Assembly (NCBI RefSeq): GCF_000519305.1
Contig: NZ_JAFG01000013.1
Span: 1 to 64,000, forward strand
DNA: 64,000 nucleotides
Reading direction: 5' to 3'
Source: Mesorhizobium ciceri WSM4083
Lineage (GTDB): Bacteria; Pseudomonadota; Alphaproteobacteria; Rhizobiales; Rhizobiaceae
Positions within the stretch are counted from its first letter, which is position 1. The number at the start of each line of letters is the position of its first letter. The notes under the pieces are model-generated. The model ran no database searches. It worked only from the letters and a program-made list of their open reading frames with translations, and was not told the origin of the DNA. The translations under genes were made by a program, and so were the position numbers. Of the stretch, positions 8,844-18,732 are shown piece after piece.

Positions 8844-9554
8844 TCATGCAGCGTTGCAAGAGGTCAAAATGCTCAAAAGCTCAGCGCCATTGCAGGCCGT
8901 ACCAAACACCGGCACGCCAGAGAGTTTGGCGATATATTGAGGGGTGCAATGACGTCCGCCGAGAAACTTTACCGCTTGCATCCCTGCGGCACTGGCAGCT
9001 TTCAGCCCTGAAAAGCTGTCCTCGACAACCAGACAGCGCTCCGGCCTGGTTCCCATCAGCTCCGCGGCAAACAAAAACAGATGCGGTGCAGGCTTAGGGT
9101 AGACGACGTCCTCGGCGGAAACGAACCGTGTGCCGATGAAGGGCAGAAGATTTGCGGCACGCAATTTTACAATCAACCGGTCGCGGGGGCTGTTGGAGGC
9201 CACGCAAAATGGCAGCTCCAAATTACCCAGCAGTTCAATGACCCCGGGCACCGGCTTCAATTTTTCGCGCAGTGCTGCTTCCAGACGACCAAGGAACCGA
9301 GACCAGAACTCTGATTCAAGGCGGATGCCGAGTTCCCGTGCAATGTTGGATGAAATATCGGCCAGCTGGCGTCCCGCAAACCGGCAAACCGCCTCATCGA
9401 CAGTGATTTCAATGCCCTCCCCCCTGAGGCTTTCCGTCAACAACTCGCCTTCCAGCCATTCGCTTTCCACGAGCACACCATCGCAATCGAAGATCACAAG
9501 ATCAAAAGATCGGGTGGGGTGCGTGCCATTGGCCGCTCGTGTCAGTTGCGTCAT
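8844..9554 (-). CDS. HAD-superfamily phosphatase (beta-phosphoglucomutase-like)
   Basis: The 236-residue protein has the four HAD motifs: FDLVIFDCDGVLVESE (motif I, nucleophile Asp near residue 22), CVASNSPRD (motif II), KPAPHLFLFAAELMG (motif III Lys) and LVVEDSFSGLKAASAAGM (motif IV). The alpha-helical cap between motif I and II is of the C1 type used on small sugar phosphates. Its ATG overlaps the stop of the metallophosphoesterase gene, so it is the last gene of the leftward sulfatase and transporter operon. The substrate is unknown. Confidence 0.87.
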   Translation of the reverse strand: MTQLTRAANGTHPTRSFDLVIFDCDGVLVESEWLEGELLTESLRGEGIEITVDEAVCRFAGRQLADISSNIARELGIRLESEFWSRFLGRLEAALREKLKPVPGVIELLGNLELPFCVASNSPRDRLIVKLRAANLLPFIGTRFVSAEDVVYPKPAPHLFLFAAELMGTRPERCLVVEDSFSGLKAASAAGMQAVKFLGGRHCTPQYIAKLSGVPVFGTACNGAELLSILTSCNAA

Positions 9555-10348
9555 TTGGGCATATGCGGCCTGACGATGGTGCTCTCATTCAGAAAACTCC
9601 ATTCGTGCACGCAAACGCTGTCGCCGCCGACAAGAATTACGTTGTACGTGGGCTCGGCATCGACGAACTCGGGGCGACGGAAATTTGCCAGATCGAGAAC
9701 AATTTGATGCGAAGTACCTCGTGAGACCACTATCGGGTGCCCATTCACCACCGCGTTCACCGGTAGATGATAATGACCGGCGAAGATTTGGAGGACGTGT
9801 CCCGCGGCAACAGCATTCCAGAAGCTTTCCGGATCCACAAACGCAATGTCTGAAAATCCGGGAACTCCAAAACCGGTTCCTTCTGGCGCATGGTGCATAA
9901 AAATCAAGAGACGCTTATCACCAGCAGCTGACACACAGCTGCGCAACCACTCGAGTCGTGCGCTGCACAGCAATCCATATCCTTCGTCAGGCACGTGGGT
10001 ATCGAGGAAAATGCAGCGAACGCCATCCTTGTCAAAGCTACTTTGCACAAAACCGTTTTCGTCAACCTCACATCCAGGAAACACGCCGCGAAAATTTTCG
10101 CGGTGGTCATGATTGCCAAGAAGCAATCTAATTGGCAGCGAAAAGTGCGCGACGATCTCTTTCAGTGCAAGATAAGCCAAAGGGTCTCCATCGTGCACCA
10201 GGTCGCCGGTGAAAACGACTAGCTCGGCATCGCCATGATGTGCCTCGATATGCTTGAGACACTTCAACAGCCGACGTGCGGGATGAAGCCCAAATAGCTC
10301 TCCATCGCCTGCGACCAAGTGTATATCCGACAGCTGAATGATCTTCAC
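9551..10348 (-). CDS. Calcineurin-like metallophosphoesterase (CpdA/GpdQ-like)
   Basis: The metal-binding signature is complete: QLSDIHL at the N-terminus, VVFTGDLVHDG, LLLGNHDHREN, IFMHHAP and FAGHYHLPVN. The protein is close to cAMP phosphodiesterase CpdA and glycerophosphodiesterase GpdQ in layout and has about 265 residues. The open frame extends upstream, but the GTG at 10348 is chosen because it puts VKIIQLSDIH at the N-terminus as in the family; the extra upstream residues are Arg/Gln-rich and unlike any member. In an operon with a sulfatase and an importer it may hydrolyse an imported phosphodiester. Confidence 0.85.
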   Translation of the reverse strand: MKIIQLSDIHLVAGDGELFGLHPARRLLKCLKHIEAHHGDAELVVFTGDLVHDGDPLAYLALKEIVAHFSLPIRLLLGNHDHRENFRGVFPGCEVDENGFVQSSFDKDGVRCIFLDTHVPDEGYGLLCSARLEWLRSCVSAAGDKRLLIFMHHAPEGTGFGVPGFSDIAFVDPESFWNAVAAGHVLQIFAGHYHLPVNAVVNGHPIVVSRGTSHQIVLDLANFRRPEFVDAEPTYNVILVGGDSVCVHEWSFLNESTIVRPHMPK

Positions 10349-10500
10349 GATAAGCTCTAAGGTTGAGCGCTGCATCAAAGATGCAACGTTTGTTTGGCAG
10401 CGATGAGCTATTTGAGGGTCTTGGCGACGCTGGTCGCCTCTGAATCGGGACAAGGCCCGCCCAGTGACTACCAAGAAAAGCTATCGGGGCGGCGCGAGCG

Positions 10501-11994
10501 TTAGTAGTCTTGAATTCTCTCTGGCCCCGCGCCGCTTCTAACCATCATCGCGGAAAAGCTGTTTAGCAAGAGCTCCGCTTTCAACTCAATATGATCGCTG
10601 CTGTCCCAAAGATCATAATGCTCATTGGGATCGGTATTATGGTCGAACAACTCTCCTATCCCGGCGTCATGATATACGTTAAGCTTGTACTGGCCGTCGA
10701 AGTACATCGATGCACGTGAGCCTTGGCTTCCCCGAAAACGGAGGGAGTTGTAGTATTCGCTGACGACGAAGGGTTTGTGCTTTTCAAGCGAGCGCTTTCC
10801 GAGCAGCATCTGATCGAGAGATAGCCCCTGCATGCTCTTTGGCACTTCAAGGCCAGTTAGCGTAAGCAGCGTAGGCGCTAGATCAACAAGCTCGACCAGT
10901 GCATTCGATTTTGCTCCGGCTGGGTTGCCAGGGACATAGATAAGCAGTGGCACATGAACGACTCCCTCATAGAAGCGGCAGCCCTTGTAGAGGAGACCAT
11001 GGTCCCCCATCATGTCACCGTGGTCGCTCGTGAAGACGATTATGGTGCGATCCAGTTGCCTGGTTTCCGTCAGAGCGTCCAATATGCGGCCCACCAGATC
11101 ATCCACTTGCGCCACCTCGGCGTGGTAAGCTGCTCTCATCTTCCAAATGTTGAAACTGGTGGGCGGCGCCTCATGGGTTGGACCGGCCGATTCATTGTGC
11201 CCCCTCTCACCATCCTCTGTCGCCGCCCGCCACGGGTCTACAGCGCATTTCGCTTGCTGATCGACCCTTGCGAATTTCTTGTTGTGTTCAAGATCGACCG
11301 GCTTGAACGCGGGATCCGGCATATCGGCAGGGTTGAACCGCTGCAGGTACTCGATTGGGGGATTGAAGGGCGGATGAGGGGCGTCGATGTTTATGGCCAA
11401 ATACCAGCTACGGGCAGCATGCATCTGGATAAAACGCTCAGCTCGATCGCCGGCCCAGCGGGTCTGCCGATACTCTGCGGCGGGACCTGGCCCATAGTGC
11501 TGGTCCAAATACGGTTTGTAATAGGCCTCGGGATCGACGCCCTTTGACCACATCCAGGCGTGATAATCATGGTTTCCCGACCATTCGGGCAGTGGCTCGG
11601 GGCTCCAATAGAACTCGGCATACCCGTCGTCGGGACGCTTCTCTATCATACCGCGCGTGGCAGACAGATGCAGCTTTCCGATATGGCCTGTGTAGTATCC
11701 GGCGTCCGCCATAAGCTTCGGCAGCAAAACGAGATGTGGAGGAAATGCACCAGCACCATTTTGATGAACCTGGTGTGCAATCGGATATGAGCCGGTCAGG
11801 AAACTGGTTCGGCTTGGCGTGCAGATGGGACTTTGGCAATACGCACGACGAAATACAGTTCCCATCGCAGCCAAGCGGTCAATGCTGGGGGTACTGGTGC
11901 CTTTGAACCCCAGGCACTGCAGTGTGTCCCACCGCTGCTGATCACTACATACCCACAAAATATTAAAAGCGCTCAACTCATTCCCCTGACGCAA
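10501..11994 (-). CDS. Type I sulfatase (formylglycine family)
   Basis: The 497-residue protein contains the CTPSR motif with the Cys at residue 58 that is converted to formylglycine, in the context SPICTPSRTSFLTGSYP. Metal ligands are visible as SDQQR near residue 17 and FTSDHGDMMGDHGLLYKG around residue 320. No signal peptide is seen, so it should act in the cytoplasm. It hydrolyses sulfate or possibly phosphonate/phosphate monoesters; choline sulfatases and phosphonate monoester hydrolases share this layout. It follows the binding-protein gene in the leftward operon, so the transported compound is probably a sulfate ester or relative. Confidence 0.9.
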   Translation of the reverse strand: MRQGNELSAFNILWVCSDQQRWDTLQCLGFKGTSTPSIDRLAAMGTVFRRAYCQSPICTPSRTSFLTGSYPIAHQVHQNGAGAFPPHLVLLPKLMADAGYYTGHIGKLHLSATRGMIEKRPDDGYAEFYWSPEPLPEWSGNHDYHAWMWSKGVDPEAYYKPYLDQHYGPGPAAEYRQTRWAGDRAERFIQMHAARSWYLAINIDAPHPPFNPPIEYLQRFNPADMPDPAFKPVDLEHNKKFARVDQQAKCAVDPWRAATEDGERGHNESAGPTHEAPPTSFNIWKMRAAYHAEVAQVDDLVGRILDALTETRQLDRTIIVFTSDHGDMMGDHGLLYKGCRFYEGVVHVPLLIYVPGNPAGAKSNALVELVDLAPTLLTLTGLEVPKSMQGLSLDQMLLGKRSLEKHKPFVVSEYYNSLRFRGSQGSRASMYFDGQYKLNVYHDAGIGELFDHNTDPNEHYDLWDSSDHIELKAELLLNSFSAMMVRSGAGPERIQDY

Positions 11995-12054
11995 CGGTCG
12001 GCTATCCTGGAACGGCGGTGGCGCGCGCCGGGCGCGCCACCGATGCGTGGATTG

Positions 12055-13356
12055 CTATTTAAGGTACCCTGCCCGCTTCATGATGCCCTCCACGTCAGCC
12101 TGCGCATCATCCAAGGCAGCTTTCGGACTCTTGCTGCCGACAACCGCCTCTTGCAACGCACGACCGAGCCGATCGCCAATCTCCTTGAATTCAGAAATTC
12201 GAGGATAATACCACTCGGGCGCCCCCTTGAGCGTCTCAGCATATGTCGCGGCGAAAGAGCCATGGCCGTAATTGTAGTCGTGTTTGCCAAGCACTTCCTT
12301 GTCTTTCCACAACGACTGCCTCGTAATCGCGACGAATGTGCTATCAAGCGAGATGCGCTTCATGACATCTGCGCTCGTCGCCCATTGAATGAAGGCCGCC
12401 GCGGCCGCCTTGTTTTCCGAGGCAGCTGGGATCACATAGGCCTGACCTGCAAACGGCGGAAACCTTCCGCTCGGTCCGGCAGGCGGCAAGGCGAAACCAA
12501 GCTTACCCACGACCTTTGAAAGCTCCGGGTCGAGGATACGGCCGGCAGTGGGAGCGCCTTCCACCGTCATTGCAATACGGCCCTGCTGCATGGCAATCAC
12601 GACGTCGTCAAATGTCGCTGAGGCGCTGCCAGGCAGGGTGAAGTTCGTCATCGTGTCGGTGTACCATTTGAGGGCATCAAGCGCGGCCGGCGAATTCACC
12701 GTTGGTGTCAGATCCGTCGGCTCCTTGGCGAAATAGCTGCCGCCGAAGCCATACAGAACCTGGCCCCAGAACCAGATATTCTCCCCCGTGTCCGGCTGTC
12801 CTCGCAGCGTTGTGCATGCAATGCCAGCCTTGGTCAGCAGAGCACAATCGTTCCGAAATTCCTCCCAGGTCTGCGGCGGACCTTTTATGCCGGCCTTATC
12901 CAACAGATCAGGGCGATAATACATTATCTGGGTGGCCGCAAAATGCGGCAAGGCATACTGCTTACCGTCCATGCTATAAAGTCGCAAAACCGGAGCTATG
13001 AAGTCCTGAACATCGGCACTCTTCACATCGATGTAACCGTCCAGAGGCTCAAGGATGTTTCCCGAAGCGTACCGCCCGAATTCTTCGCTACCGAGGTACA
13101 CGACGTCATAGCTGTTTGAGCGGGTCAACAGCTCAACCGAAACCTTTTGGACGGTTGGCGCGTAACCGAAGAGATTAAACTGGACTTCCGCGCCGGTCTT
13201 TTCCGTAAACTCGTGAGCAAATTTCTGCAGCTCGAGGTCATAGGCTGAGTTTGTGGAAAGAACCTTTATTTTGACGCCATCAAAGCGTTGCTGAGCAGAT
13301 GCTCCGCCAGCAAACGCAACACTTATTGCGAGAATAGCTAACCCCAGGCACTTCAT
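12055..13356 (-). CDS. ABC transporter sugar-binding protein (family 1)
   Basis: The 433-residue protein has a clear Sec signal peptide (MKCLGLAILAISVAFAGGASA, cleavage near residue 21) and an SBP_bac_1 fold with segments EFTEKTGAEVQFNLFGYAP and ADVQDFIAPVLRLY. It is the periplasmic receptor of the transporter whose permeases are encoded immediately upstream (25 bp gap). It differs in sequence from the binding protein at 517-1755, so the two recognise different ligands. The sulfatase next to it hints at a sulfated substrate. Confidence 0.88.
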   Translation of the reverse strand: MKCLGLAILAISVAFAGGASAQQRFDGVKIKVLSTNSAYDLELQKFAHEFTEKTGAEVQFNLFGYAPTVQKVSVELLTRSNSYDVVYLGSEEFGRYASGNILEPLDGYIDVKSADVQDFIAPVLRLYSMDGKQYALPHFAATQIMYYRPDLLDKAGIKGPPQTWEEFRNDCALLTKAGIACTTLRGQPDTGENIWFWGQVLYGFGGSYFAKEPTDLTPTVNSPAALDALKWYTDTMTNFTLPGSASATFDDVVIAMQQGRIAMTVEGAPTAGRILDPELSKVVGKLGFALPPAGPSGRFPPFAGQAYVIPAASENKAAAAAFIQWATSADVMKRISLDSTFVAITRQSLWKDKEVLGKHDYNYGHGSFAATYAETLKGAPEWYYPRISEFKEIGDRLGRALQEAVVGSKSPKAALDDAQADVEGIMKRAGYLK

Positions 13357-13381
13357 GGATATCTCCTGTTCTTTAGAGGCA

Positions 13382-14206
13382 TTACCCTTTGACCGCTCCT
13401 ATTGTCGTCGGACCGGCCATGTATTTCTTTATGAATGGCACGAAGATCACGATCGGAGCCAACATAAGGACGCATGCGGCGGCGGCCCGGCCCCAATCCG
13501 TCCCCTCAAATGGCATAAAGTTCAGAATGGCTACGGCTGCTGTCTTTGCCTCGTCACGCGTCAGCGTGAGCGCGAACAGAAATTCATTCCATGAGCCGAT
13601 GAAGATGAGTATCCCTGTTGCCGCAATCCCGGACCTGGCTACTGGTATTGAGATAAGCACCATCGTTTGCACCATGGACGCGCCGTCCATGATCGCAGCT
13701 TCCTCAACTTCGCGCGGCACCTGATCGAAAAATGACGACAAATACCATATAGCCAACGGCGTGGCGAACATGGTGTTGATGATTATCAGGCCTAGCCTTG
13801 TATCGATAAGGTGAATCTCACGAAATAGAAGGAAGTACGGGATTATATAAATCATTCCAGGCGCAGCCCGTAACAACAACACCAGAGTTAATAGCCTGCG
13901 CATGGCCTTCTTTTGCAGGTGCGAAATTCCAAAAGCGGCTGGGATCGATAGGGTCATTGTGAGTACGACAGTGCTCATCGAGACGATTATGGAATTGATC
14001 AACGCTGAGGAGAATTCCTTGTCCGCAATGATTGCCGCATAGTGCTGGCCGGACGGCTCACCTACGATTACAGGCGGCCATTGGAACATCTCGATCGGGC
14101 GCTTCATCGAGGTCGATAGCGTCCACAATATCGGGCTGAACAAAAATACCGCAAAAGCGAAACACACGGCGTAGCCATATACGTAGCGCGCTAGATTGTG
14201 ACGCAT
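13382..14206 (-). CDS. ABC transporter permease, MalG type
   Basis: The protein has about 274 residues and six predicted membrane segments, with the cytoplasmic EAA loop EEAAIMDGASMVQTMVLISIP that docks to the ATPase and the MalG-type ending KYMAGPTTIGAVKG. The ATG at 14206 is preferred over the longer frame because it lies 4 bp after the stop of the partner permease and starts MRHNLARYVYGYAVC, as is usual. It forms the channel with the MalF-type partner. Confidence 0.88.
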   Translation of the reverse strand: MRHNLARYVYGYAVCFAFAVFLFSPILWTLSTSMKRPIEMFQWPPVIVGEPSGQHYAAIIADKEFSSALINSIIVSMSTVVLTMTLSIPAAFGISHLQKKAMRRLLTLVLLLRAAPGMIYIIPYFLLFREIHLIDTRLGLIIINTMFATPLAIWYLSSFFDQVPREVEEAAIMDGASMVQTMVLISIPVARSGIAATGILIFIGSWNEFLFALTLTRDEAKTAAVAILNFMPFEGTDWGRAAAACVLMLAPIVIFVPFIKKYMAGPTTIGAVKG

Positions 14207-14210
14207 GGGT

Positions 14211-15089
14211 CTAGCTCCCCACCCGGCCGGCCGATATTCGGCGAATTGACCAGAAGCACGCACATACGAGCGTACACGTGAAGACTACCAGGAGAGCAGC
14301 TGAATAGTCGAAGTCCAGATACGTGAACCCAGTCAGGAAAGCGTAATAGTTTAGGGGCTCTGTTGCTCCCGCGGGTCCGCCGCCAGTTAATACGAAAATG
14401 ACCGGGAATATTCCTAAGACCTCTAGGGCCTGAAAGACCGCGACCGTCCCCATAGCGGGCAGGACGAGGGGTATGGAAATGCACCACTGCGCCTGGAGCC
14501 AACTGGCCCCGTCGATGCTTGCCGCTTCATAAATGTCGTCGGGAATCGATTCCAAAGACGACAGGAGCAGCAGAGCGACAATTGGCACTCCGAACCAGAC
14601 CGATACCAAGATGACGGCGGCTAGGGCCGATGCCCTGCTGCCCAGGAGATCCGCTTGGAGATGTACACCCGACAGACTCGCCAGATAGGACAAGCCCCCC
14701 ACACCAGGAATCAAGAACAGCTTCCAAAGAATTCCGCCAACCGCCGGCGGCACAACCGACGGAAGCAGAAAGGCTGCCCGCATCCATCGTGTTGCGATGA
14801 GCTTTTCTTTCAGAGCTATCGCCAAGCCGAGCCCGCACAGTAATTGCAGTCCGACCGGGATGACGACTAACACCAGCGTCACCGCAACGGAGTTCAAAAA
14901 GCGGCTGTCCGAAATCAGCCTTTTAAAGTTATCGAGCCCGACAAAGCTTATTTTGTCCGGAAACGCGATATCGTAGTGCAAGGTCGAAAGCACGAGTACA
15001 GCTGCGATCGGAATGAAAGTCGCAGCGCATAGCATTGCTATCGCGGGCGCAATGAGGGCCCAGCGTTCGTTCAGCCGGCGGGATGCCAT
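14211..15089 (-). CDS. ABC transporter permease, MalF type
   Basis: The 292-residue protein begins with a basic leader and a first membrane helix (ALIAPAIAMLCAATFIPIAA). The EAA loop reads YEAASIDGASWLQAQWCISIP and is followed by the hallmark FVLTGGGPAGATEPLNYYAF of MalF-type permeases. It is the first gene of the leftward operon that continues with MalG-type permease, binding protein, sulfatase, metallophosphoesterase and HAD phosphatase. No ATPase gene is present in this operon. Confidence 0.88.
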   Translation of the reverse strand: MASRRLNERWALIAPAIAMLCAATFIPIAAVLVLSTLHYDIAFPDKISFVGLDNFKRLISDSRFLNSVAVTLVLVVIPVGLQLLCGLGLAIALKEKLIATRWMRAAFLLPSVVPPAVGGILWKLFLIPGVGGLSYLASLSGVHLQADLLGSRASALAAVILVSVWFGVPIVALLLLSSLESIPDDIYEAASIDGASWLQAQWCISIPLVLPAMGTVAVFQALEVLGIFPVIFVLTGGGPAGATEPLNYYAFLTGFTYLDFDYSAALLVVFTCTLVCACFWSIRRISAGRVGS

Positions 15090-15527
15090 TGCCCCGGACT
15101 CCTCCTACCTTGTTTCCCGCGCGGGGAGCGAGCGTTTCTAGCCAGCAGCCGATGACGCTAGGCGGGAACGAGAGCCAATGCTAGAATGATGACAAGTTTC
15201 ATATTATATGTCAATGTTGATGGAAATTTTTTTAAGACGTATCGGCGCTGGTTCTTTCGGACGATCTATTCGAACGCTGCCTTGAGGCCCTCTGCCTTCT
15301 CGGGAAAGCGCAATTGTGAGCCATGCCGCGCGGGTCAGTGGCTTGGCACTGGGGGCGATGGGACGCAGGCCTCGGGAGAGGACAAACCCACGAACCCTGC
15401 ACTGTTACTCATCCGGAGCGGCGGGTCGCCCCAGAGACGAGTGAGCATGACGCAGAAGGCTCAGGCGCGTAGTTCGGATGAAAATCTTCATCTTCCGCAG
15501 CGAATGGAATGATGATATCGGTCATAG
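15090..15527. other. Divergent promoter region
   Basis: The 438 bp between the leftward permease operon and the rightward lactone oxidase should carry both promoters. An AT-rich core lies at 15185-15240 and includes a run of seven T. No recognised operator and no convincing coding frame were seen. Confidence 0.4.
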
Positions 15528-16850
15528 ATGGAACGCCTTTTAAACCCCGTGGAGGAGATCAGCGTCTTGGCTTCTGAGCAGTTCATACCCGGCGGAGCCG
15601 ACTTGGGACCAAGCCTCATTTGGCGAAATTGGGTAAGCAACCAGGTGCGGCGGGCAAAGCATTTTGTGATGCCAAGCACCGATTCAGACGTTTGCCAGAC
15701 AATCAAAGCTGCGGCAGCCGCGAAGCTGACGGTCCGCGTCGTGGGCACCGGGCACTCCTACACGCCGATCGTGCCAACAGACGGCGTGCTTATCTCGGCA
15801 GAACGATTGAGCGGAATTGAATCGATAGACCCCTCTACCGGCCTTGTGACAATGCGCGGAGGCACGCGAATTTGTGACATTGGTCCGGAACTGCGAGCAG
15901 CAGGATGGGCTCTGCCAAACCAGGGCGACATAGATCTTCAGACCATTAGCGGCGCGGTCTCTACCGGAACGCACGGTAGCGGCGACACCCTGCAGTGCCT
16001 TGCGGGACCCATTGTAGGAATGCGGCTAGCGATCGGAGACGGATCCATTGTCGAATTGAATAATGTTTCAAATGCCACGGCGTTGCAGGCTGCTGCTGTT
16101 TCAATGGGAATGGCTGGGGTCATCCTTGCAATCACGATGAGGCTCCAGCCAGCGTTTGATTTACACGACAAAATTTGGAGAGAAGACTTCGAGGATTGCA
16201 TGTCCCATCTGGAGGATTTGTGCAGCGCCAATCGTAGCGCCCGAATTTTCTGGTGTCCGACGGAACATTCAGCCTCCCTGTACAGCCTGCCCGATACCTC
16301 CACGTTTGGCGTGACGAGCAAAAATTCGGACGTCTGTGAAATCCGAACTCTCAACGTAACAACGGCGCAGCCAGAGTCGGTCGCAGAGAACCCCGGCGAA
16401 CGAATCGGCCCCAGCTACCGGATTTTTCCAGGCTCCATCCCCATGCCTAATCACAATGAATGCGAGTATGCGGTACCCTACGAGGAAGGACCGAACGTCC
16501 TGCGCGAAATTCGTAGACTGATTCAGACGAAATACCCTGACCAGATATTTCCCGTTGAGTACAGAACGGTTGCGGCCGATGAAATTTTGCTGAGCCCTTA
16601 CTACCTTATGAAGACGGCTATGATCTCTGTATCAGGTGCGGCGGGCGAAGATTATTGGCCCTTCATCCGCGATTGCGAGGCGATATTTTCTTCGGTGAAG
16701 GGCCGCCCGCATTGGGGAAAACTCAATTCACTCGACCGCGCTCACATCGAAGCGCTCTATCCAAGATATGGCGACTTTGTAAAACAAAGAGAAGCCTTTG
16801 ATCCTAAGGGGATATTCCTCAACGAGTACTTGAGAGAACGGTTCGCCTAA
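15528..16850 (+). CDS. FAD-linked aldonolactone oxidase-like protein
   Basis: The 440-residue protein belongs to the vanillyl-alcohol-oxidase/PCMH flavoprotein group. FAD-binding stretches are VVGTGHSYTPIVPTDGVLIS (about residues 69-88), the pyrophosphate loop QTISGAVSTGTHGSG and the C-terminal REAFDPKGIFLNEYL of the D-arabinono-1,4-lactone/L-gulonolactone oxidase family. Members oxidise sugar lactones or alditols. A TTG at 15570 behind a GGAGGAG sequence is an alternative start. It is divergent from the transporter operon and may act on a sugar imported by it. Confidence 0.83.
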   Translation: MERLLNPVEEISVLASEQFIPGGADLGPSLIWRNWVSNQVRRAKHFVMPSTDSDVCQTIKAAAAAKLTVRVVGTGHSYTPIVPTDGVLISAERLSGIESIDPSTGLVTMRGGTRICDIGPELRAAGWALPNQGDIDLQTISGAVSTGTHGSGDTLQCLAGPIVGMRLAIGDGSIVELNNVSNATALQAAAVSMGMAGVILAITMRLQPAFDLHDKIWREDFEDCMSHLEDLCSANRSARIFWCPTEHSASLYSLPDTSTFGVTSKNSDVCEIRTLNVTTAQPESVAENPGERIGPSYRIFPGSIPMPNHNECEYAVPYEEGPNVLREIRRLIQTKYPDQIFPVEYRTVAADEILLSPYYLMKTAMISVSGAAGEDYWPFIRDCEAIFSSVKGRPHWGKLNSLDRAHIEALYPRYGDFVKQREAFDPKGIFLNEYLRERFA

Positions 16851-17246
16851 ATGGCGGCATTCCCCTCGCACAGTCTGCAATGCTCAAGCACCTAATCAGT
16901 GCGTGTTGTGCGAACACGGACACGCGGCGCGGCCGCGCCTAATAAGCGTCCCCGGCCCAGGCGAATGCGCTGTCAGGTTGCTACCTTGACCAATTGAATG
17001 ATCGAGCCGCTAGACGTTGATGGACGGGTCGCATAGGAGCCTCCCGTCTTCGGATAGGAGGCCTCCAGCTAAAAGTCAGCCACTCGGGCTAGACTCTTCG
17101 AAGCGTCGCAGCCGCAGACGCAGGGTACCGCATCGGATCAGCGGTGATGAGCTCACCATAGTCTGGGTTCAACAGGGGGGTAAGCGATCCTCCCATTTGA
17201 GCCGAGGAGTGATTTGGCCGCCCGTTAAGAAGCAGCGCTGGCCGAG
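16851..17246. other. Interval with no gene recognised
   Basis: The 396 bp between the lactone oxidase and the IS110 remnant contain no supported frame. It may include decayed transposon ends. Confidence 0.4.
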
Positions 17247-17888
17247 CTAGAGACGGCCGAAGTGACCTGAGCTACGGAGCTTCGCCAGCAGCTTGCTGGC
17301 CGTTCCGCAGTGGTCAACCGTTGCTTGCTCACTCAGCGGAGACGCATTCCAGGCTGCCAGTTCTGCCACCAAAAGAGCGGTATCTCCGTTTATTGATTCG
17401 GCTCTGAGGTGTCCGTTCTTCTCCATCACGATGATGGCTGTGCCGGTTACGCCATATCCAATCGCGGCCATCCGCTGAACGCAGGGATCGCCGTCGACGC
17501 GAACATCGAACAGAAGCGACCCTGCGGTTTTTTCCGCAGCGTCAGCCACGCGATCGTAGAACGGTCGATTGAGCCCCTCAATATTGCCGAGCGACTGCTC
17601 AAACAACGCCAATTCAACATGCTCCGCCACCATGGCTGCCAGAGTGCGCGCCGGCCGGCGCAATCGGCAAGCCGCCAGCGCTGATTATCCACACACCAGC
17701 CGTTCATGCAGCCAAAAAACGCCGCGGTTTTGCTCAGGGCGACATTTTCCGCGCCGGAGCGAGGCGGCGTGTCGCCGTCGGGCATCGACGCAGATCGCCG
17801 GAAGTCCTTCGGCGCTCGAGGAATGATAAAACCACACCGAAGCGTCCGGTCTCGAATTCCATCCGCTTGGCCGCCGGCGACCGCTCAT
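17247..17888 (-). pseudogene. IS110-family transposase remnant
   Basis: Two leftward frames together resemble a decayed IS110 transposase. The upstream piece (17685-17888) contains GLPAICVDARRRHAASLR, which matches the conserved VCIDARHAHAAL region after the first catalytic Asp, then degenerates where an NKSDRNDARGLA segment is expected. The downstream piece (17247-17663) contains DPCVQRMAAIGYGVTGTA, recalling the RLMTIPGVGxVTA helix-hairpin-helix. Frame changes and lost motifs mean it is dead. The downstream assignment is weaker than the upstream one. Confidence 0.55.
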
Positions 17889-18132
17889 TGTTGTTCTCCG
17901 TTAGATCCGGGTCCGGCCTCCAGCCTGCGCCCGTACTTCCACCCTGTCGGGGAACAATCAGCCGCTTTTCAATATGTGACCGCTTCCGGCTTCAGAGCGA
18001 CTCGTTCCGCAATCACCCATGTTCGAGATTCCGCTCCGATCACAATAGGCGCTTTCGCCCATTTCCGTCTGGAAATAGGCGGAAGCGCAAACCATCTTGA
18101 AAGCCTGCAAAAGCGCGCCCGCGTGACGCCAA

Positions 18133-18653
18133 TCAACTGGCGCAGTTAATTCGTCGATCTAGTAAAGGATGATACCGCTGCCCCGGCCGATGGTGCCCGT
18201 CATGCGTCTGTCCAGCCGCCACGCCGGATCGACGACATGGACCTTGGCCGTGAGCCGCCGCCTGATCGGCCGTGACAATGATCTGCACCCGCCTGTTCGC
18301 CGTCGCGGTCTGCTGAGGGGCGCGGACGGAGGTGCTGTGGATCATCTGAATGTCACCCTGCGCGCGGCGGTATGGCGTTTAGCCGAGGCCCTGCCTTTCG
18401 CCATCGCACCAAGGGGATAAAAGGTGGTGCGCGCGCCATAACGTTCCGACAGAGCGCGCCACGGCGCACCTGACTCTAGCACCCAGAAAAGACCGCTCAG
18501 CACGCGGCGGTCGTCAATGCGAGGCACGCCGCACGGCTTCTCGGGCGGGGGGACGGACACCTCGCAAGAGGCACCGGAGGCAATGCTGACCGTGCCCAGA
18601 GTCGTGCGCACCGTCTGCGTAACAATCAGGCGCAGAGCATAGCCGCCGCACAA
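18133..18653 (-). pseudogene. IS5-family transposase remnant
   Basis: The frame at 18342-18653 contains GVPRIDDRRVLSGLFWVL and SGAPWRALSERYGARTT, which is the N-terminal domain of IS5 (IS427-like) transposases. After a frame change the piece at 18133-18345 continues with IQMIDSTSVRVHQQ-like and AAGQTHDG segments, the catalytic-Asp region of the same family. At least one frameshift separates the two, and the C-terminal part is missing. Confidence 0.72.
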
Positions 18654-18732
18654 ACTCGCTTCCCTGTTTATCGGTTGACGACCTAGTAGAGGATCGAGAG
18701 CTGGCGCCGATCAGAAGCGGAACAGGCCCGTT

